Assembly (NCBI GenBank): GCA_016205905.1
Contig: JACQSP010000048.1
Span: forward strand, 1-7,577
Reading direction: 5' to 3'
Length of the DNA stretch: 7,577 bases
From: Candidatus Woesearchaeota archaeon
Lineage (GTDB): Archaea > Nanobdellota > Nanobdellia > Woesearchaeales > DSVV01
Positions 4,986 through 7,577 of the stretch are shown here, one piece after another. Numbering within the stretch: position 1 is the stretch's first letter; each line of letters begins with the position of its first letter. The translations under genes were made by a program, and so were the position numbers. Below the pieces are notes generated by a model. It was given only the letters and a program-made list of their open reading frames with translations, did no database searches and was not told where the DNA came from.

Positions 4986-5912
4986 ATGACAAACAAATGG
5001 GTAGACGAGTGGGAATTACACGACATAGGCAGAACCTTATGTTCGCCAATTGAAGGATTGTACGAAGCTGTAGAACAATTTGCGCATAAACTTTATTCGT
5101 CAACAAGAGCAGATGAATTAATTCAGTCCTCAAGATTAAGAGAAGAAAGAGGCACAACACCACAGCAGGATTTCAGTGATTTCTGCAATATTTGGGTAAA
5201 AACCATTGAGGGCGGAGATTTTCAGTTAAAGCCAAAGGCCTCACAGGCAGGGCTAGTCATTCCTGGAACTGTCGTATACAAAGATGCTGCTGAATACTTG
5301 GCAAGAGTAAAGAAGAAAGGAGTAAAGATTGGTGTATTGACATCCGGAACAGAAGCATTTAACGTGCACATGCTGAACGCAGCACTGCCAAGTCCTGTTG
5401 CAATTGATGGGGTGATAATAAAAAATCTTGCAGACCTTGTCGACAAACAATTCAGGGGCGAAGAATACGGCGACAAAGACAAGCCAGAATCAATTAATAG
5501 AGTTTATGCAGCAGTTGGAGAAGAGAATGGATATGTTAGCATTGTCTTCGACGACAAAATTAGCGTATGTAAAGCTGTTATGAAAGCAGAAGGCTTGTTT
5601 GATAGGGTTGTTCTGGTAGACAGGAAAGGGGATTACAAAAATATTGCAGAAATTAACAACCCCTTTGAATGTTATCATAGCTCATGTTATTTTGTTGAAG
5701 ATCCGCATCAAGAACATGAGGATATGCCTACGGGGAAAGGCCATACCACTGAAGCATTTGATAAATTGTCTGACAGTGGAAAAAGGGTTGTAAAGCTGCA
5801 CGAACATAATTTAGAGCATTGGGAGTTTCCAGCTTTTGAAGTTGTTAGAAATTACAGAGAATTCCTTGAACGGCAACTTAAGCATATGGAACGATATGCA
5901 AGACGAGAATAA
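4986..5912 (+). CDS. HAD-superfamily-like hydrolase with C-terminal Cys/His region
   Basis: The 308-aa protein looks like a haloacid-dehalogenase-fold phosphatase. Motif II is IGVLTSGTE (115-123, Thr119/Ser120 in the phosphate-binding position), motif III is probably Lys166 in DKPES, and motif IV is IVFDDK (186-191, D189/D190 for Mg2+). A helical cap-like segment lies between about 20 and 90, as in enolase-phosphatase (MtnC)-type HADs. The weak point is motif I: the only candidate is DIGRT (13-17), which would keep the nucleophile Asp13 but have Gly where DxDxT enzymes have the acid/base Asp. The C terminus (229-278) carries C229, H231, C234, H241, H244 and HEHNLEH (272-278), possibly metal-binding. 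The next gene starts 34 nt later, so they are probably co-transcribed. The fold call is fairly firm; substrate and activity are unknown. Confidence 0.7.
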   Translation: MTNKWVDEWELHDIGRTLCSPIEGLYEAVEQFAHKLYSSTRADELIQSSRLREERGTTPQQDFSDFCNIWVKTIEGGDFQLKPKASQAGLVIPGTVVYKDAAEYLARVKKKGVKIGVLTSGTEAFNVHMLNAALPSPVAIDGVIIKNLADLVDKQFRGEEYGDKDKPESINRVYAAVGEENGYVSIVFDDKISVCKAVMKAEGLFDRVVLVDRKGDYKNIAEINNPFECYHSSCYFVEDPHQEHEDMPTGKGHTTEAFDKLSDSGKRVVKLHEHNLEHWEFPAFEVVRNYREFLERQLKHMERYARRE

Positions 5913-5937
5913 GCCTAAAAACAATTAAAAAGTTGAA

Positions 5938-5944
5938 GTGATCC
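5938..5944 (+). promoter_or_regulatory. Extended ribosome site deciding the PEP-mobile-domain gene start
   Basis: GTGATCC is an exact complement of the usual archaeal 16S 3' end segment GGATCAC, and the longer GAAGTGATCC matches most of GGAGGTGATCC. It lies just before ATG 5947. The in-frame GTG at 5938 is part of this site, so ATG 5947 is the better start. Confidence 0.5.
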
Positions 5945-5946
5945 AA

Positions 5947-7416
5947 ATGTGGCAGCCTCTCGGTACTCGTAAATCATACTTTTTTCGCAATTTTTTGGTT
6001 TATTTTGCGATGGAACATAGATTTAGGAATGTGTTTGGCATAACTCACCCAAATTTTATGACTTTCAGGCAAGGGATGTTCTTTACACATTATCAGGGCA
6101 GAGAAGACAATAAAAGGCTTAAGCAATTCCTGCTAAAGCAATGCAAAGACAACAAGTTCTCAAGAGAGTTATTGGCAAACACAATAAAATCAGCAAAGAA
6201 AAACATTGCATTCAACAGAAAGTTGTTTCACACTCAGTTAGAAACATTGAGAGATAAGCAATTGGCTAAATTATTCAAGGATTTTGTTAATCATTATCTT
6301 GAGTTATACCAATTTTTCATGATAACTGTGTCAGCAGATTCGTTAGAGGGAGAATTGCTGAATGAATTAAAAAGAATGAAGGTTTCAAATCCTCAGGAAA
6401 ATATTCTCAAGCTTACTTCTTCATCCATGCCAAGCATAATTAATCTGGAGCAGCAGGAATTCTTTGAAATGTGCATTAAGATAGAAAAGCTTGTCAAGAA
6501 TCATCATAAGCGTTTTTTCTGGCTGCCAACGACAGATGAATCTGAACCATGGCCATTGGGATATTTTAGGGAAAAGATTGGTTTGAAAAATATTGATTAT
6601 AAAAGTGAAATCAAAAAGCTCAAAACAAGAAGGAATGAAATAATAAGCGAGAGAAAAAAGGCAATAAAAGAATTAAACCTCTCTCAATATTATATAAATA
6701 TTGCAGCTATGCTGAGGACATTCACTTGGCTCCGCCTTTATTCCAGAAATATCTTCAACTTTATGTTGACACATTCAAGGCCATTGTTTGAGGAGATAGC
6801 TAGACGTGCAAATATCTCTGTTGAAGATGTCAAGTTCTCAACACCTGCTGAATTAAGAAATTTTCTTGCAAAAGGAATTCCGCTGAACACAGCGCAGCAT
6901 AGAGAAAATATTAAAGCGCGAAAAGAGGCAGTATTATTTGTATATCTTAACGGCAGATTATCAATATTCAGCGGAAATGCAGCAATTAAAAGATTTGAGG
7001 AGGAAGTTGTTGATGATGCTTATAATCTTGTTGGAAAAAAGAAAACAACACAAACAAACGAAATTAAGGGCATTGTAGTTTCTCACGGAAAGGATTCTTA
7101 CGGAAAGGATTATGAACATAACAGTCATACCATAAAAGGCACAGTTAAGATTGTGTTAACAACAGAACAGGGGAATAAAGTGAAAGAAGGCGACATTCTT
7201 GTTGTTAGAAACACAAACCCAAATCTGATTGATGCAATAAATAGGGCATCTGCAATCATAACAGATGAAGGCGGCATTACCTGCCATGCTGCAATTGTTT
7301 CAAGGGAGCTTGGAAAACCGTGCATTGTTGGAACAAAGATTGCCACAAAAGTGCTGAGGGATGGAGATGTGGTTGAAGTGGATATTGAAAAAGGGATTAT
7401 TAAAAAGTTAAAGTAG
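5947..7416 (+). CDS. PEP-utilising-enzyme mobile (phosphohistidine) domain protein without ATP-grasp domain
   Basis: The C terminus is a clear PEP-utiliser swivelling domain: IKGTVKIVL, KEGDILVVRNTNPN, then ASAIITDEGGITCHAAIVSR with the phospho-accepting His447 (numbered from ATG 5947) and GKPCIVG. The stretch at 256-300 (LRLYSRNIF...RPLFEEIARR...VEDVKF) resembles the helical region before the mobile domain in PEP synthase-like and rifampicin-phosphotransferase-like proteins. The N-terminal 250 residues are helical, with a charged coiled-coil at about 220-245. At 489 aa it lacks both an ATP-grasp domain and a PEP/pyruvate TIM barrel, so it cannot do the whole dikinase reaction alone; it may need a separate kinase subunit, or receive phosphate from or pass it to a partner. 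GTG 5938 would add three residues. It probably forms an operon with the HAD-like gene. The substrate is unknown. Confidence 0.85.
   Translation: MWQPLGTRKSYFFRNFLVYFAMEHRFRNVFGITHPNFMTFRQGMFFTHYQGREDNKRLKQFLLKQCKDNKFSRELLANTIKSAKKNIAFNRKLFHTQLETLRDKQLAKLFKDFVNHYLELYQFFMITVSADSLEGELLNELKRMKVSNPQENILKLTSSSMPSIINLEQQEFFEMCIKIEKLVKNHHKRFFWLPTTDESEPWPLGYFREKIGLKNIDYKSEIKKLKTRRNEIISERKKAIKELNLSQYYINIAAMLRTFTWLRLYSRNIFNFMLTHSRPLFEEIARRANISVEDVKFSTPAELRNFLAKGIPLNTAQHRENIKARKEAVLFVYLNGRLSIFSGNAAIKRFEEEVVDDAYNLVGKKKTTQTNEIKGIVVSHGKDSYGKDYEHNSHTIKGTVKIVLTTEQGNKVKEGDILVVRNTNPNLIDAINRASAIITDEGGITCHAAIVSRELGKPCIVGTKIATKVLRDGDVVEVDIEKGIIKKLK
7085..7111 (+). repeat. Duplicated 12-mer inside the PEP-mobile-domain gene
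   Basis: ACGGAAAGGATT occurs at 7085-7096 and 7100-7111, a 15-nt period that encodes HGKDS followed by YGKDY. It sits in the linker just before the mobile domain, where family members usually have a short turn, and looks like a five-codon tandem duplication lengthening the hinge. Confidence 0.6.
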
Positions 7417-7482
7417 TGTTAAATTAGTAAGTTAGTATTTGAGCATGATTGATGTAACAGAATTGTAGACTTCATAAGAATC

Positions 7483-7513
7483 ATTAAGGATTACATATAT
7501 TATTAAGGATTAC
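7483..7513 (+). repeat. Direct repeat ATTAAGGATTAC upstream of the next gene's promoter
   Basis: The 12-mer ATTAAGGATTAC occurs exactly at 7483-7494 and 7502-7513, 19 bp apart (close to two helical turns). It lies just upstream of TATA-like elements at 7523-7530 and 7540-7547, the usual place for an archaeal activator site. The preceding stretch 7417-7482 shows nothing else I can support, including no clear T-rich terminator. Confidence 0.5.
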
Positions 7514-7522
7514 TATAATAAA

Positions 7523-7570
7523 TATATAAAATCGAAATATTTATAAATAATCTTCCTAATATAGTGGAGG
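7523..7570 (+). promoter_or_regulatory. Promoter and ribosome site for a gene beginning past the window end
   Basis: TATATAAA (7523-7530) and TTTATAAA (7540-7547) are TATA candidates, and GGAGG (7566-7570) is the strongest ribosome site in the window. The first TATA box would start transcription near 7550, leaving GGAGG inside the leader; the second would not. A + strand start codon is expected within a few bases after 7577. Confidence 0.6.
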
Positions 7571-7577
7571 AACTAAA

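Noticed and set aside
5222..5482. Minus-strand open frames inside the HAD-like gene
   Set aside because: They lie entirely opposite conserved HAD motif II coding sequence and show no domain, ribosome site or promoter of their own.
5938..5946. GTG at 5938 as start of the PEP-mobile-domain gene
   Set aside because: The GTG lies inside a sequence complementary to the 16S 3' end, and ATG follows directly at 5947, so it is better read as the ribosome site.

Overview
The window looks like AT-rich archaeal chromosomal DNA. Three things point there: a full-length Hef-type helicase-nuclease (an XPF-family protein typical of Euryarchaeota and many DPANN lineages), a TrmB-family regulator, and promoters built from TATA boxes with purine-rich GAGG/GGAGG ribosome sites. 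Low GC, a RHH/PIN pair and a stand-alone PEP-utiliser mobile-domain protein would suit a DPANN archaeon such as a Woesearchaeota-like lineage. That placement is inference; no rRNA or tRNA is present to confirm it.

Layout. 1-133: upstream region with a perfect 13-bp inverted repeat and a TATA box. 134-2446 (+): Hef. 2447-2669: T-rich terminator-like tract, then a patch of nested inverted repeats. 2670-3125 (+): PIN-domain ribonuclease. 3105-3344 (-): ribbon-helix-helix (RHH) antitoxin-like protein, converging on the PIN gene with a 21-nt tail overlap. 3371-3415: five-copy, 9-bp-period TAAGNA array over the antitoxin promoter. 3505-4248 (-): TrmB-family regulator, with three GTTCAACA repeats beyond its 3' end. 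4249-4741: divergent intergenic region holding two homologous, inverted, highly structured GC-rich elements (4348-4464 and 4472-4584) and a promoter made of three successive palindromes. 4742-7416 (+): probable three-gene operon of a 61-aa hypothetical protein, a HAD-like phosphatase-fold protein and a PEP-utiliser phosphohistidine-domain protein. 7417-7577: promoter and strong ribosome site for a gene beginning just past the window.

How the genes may work together. Hef is a stand-alone fork-repair enzyme. PIN and RHH form a likely VapBC-type pair in an unusual convergent arrangement, with an operator-like array suggesting autoregulation. The HAD-like and PEP-mobile-domain genes probably act together in a phosphoryl-transfer reaction on a substrate I cannot identify. 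The divergent TrmB-type gene is a candidate regulator of that operon.

The strongest unexplained signal is the inverted pair at 4348-4584. Their 42-nt cores align without gaps at 33 of 42 positions, and four of the nine differences form two compensatory base-pair swaps. Their long outer stems differ in sequence but share architecture, including an AAC bulge at the same place. This indicates selection on a folded structure (RNA or single-stranded DNA). I do not recognise the family.
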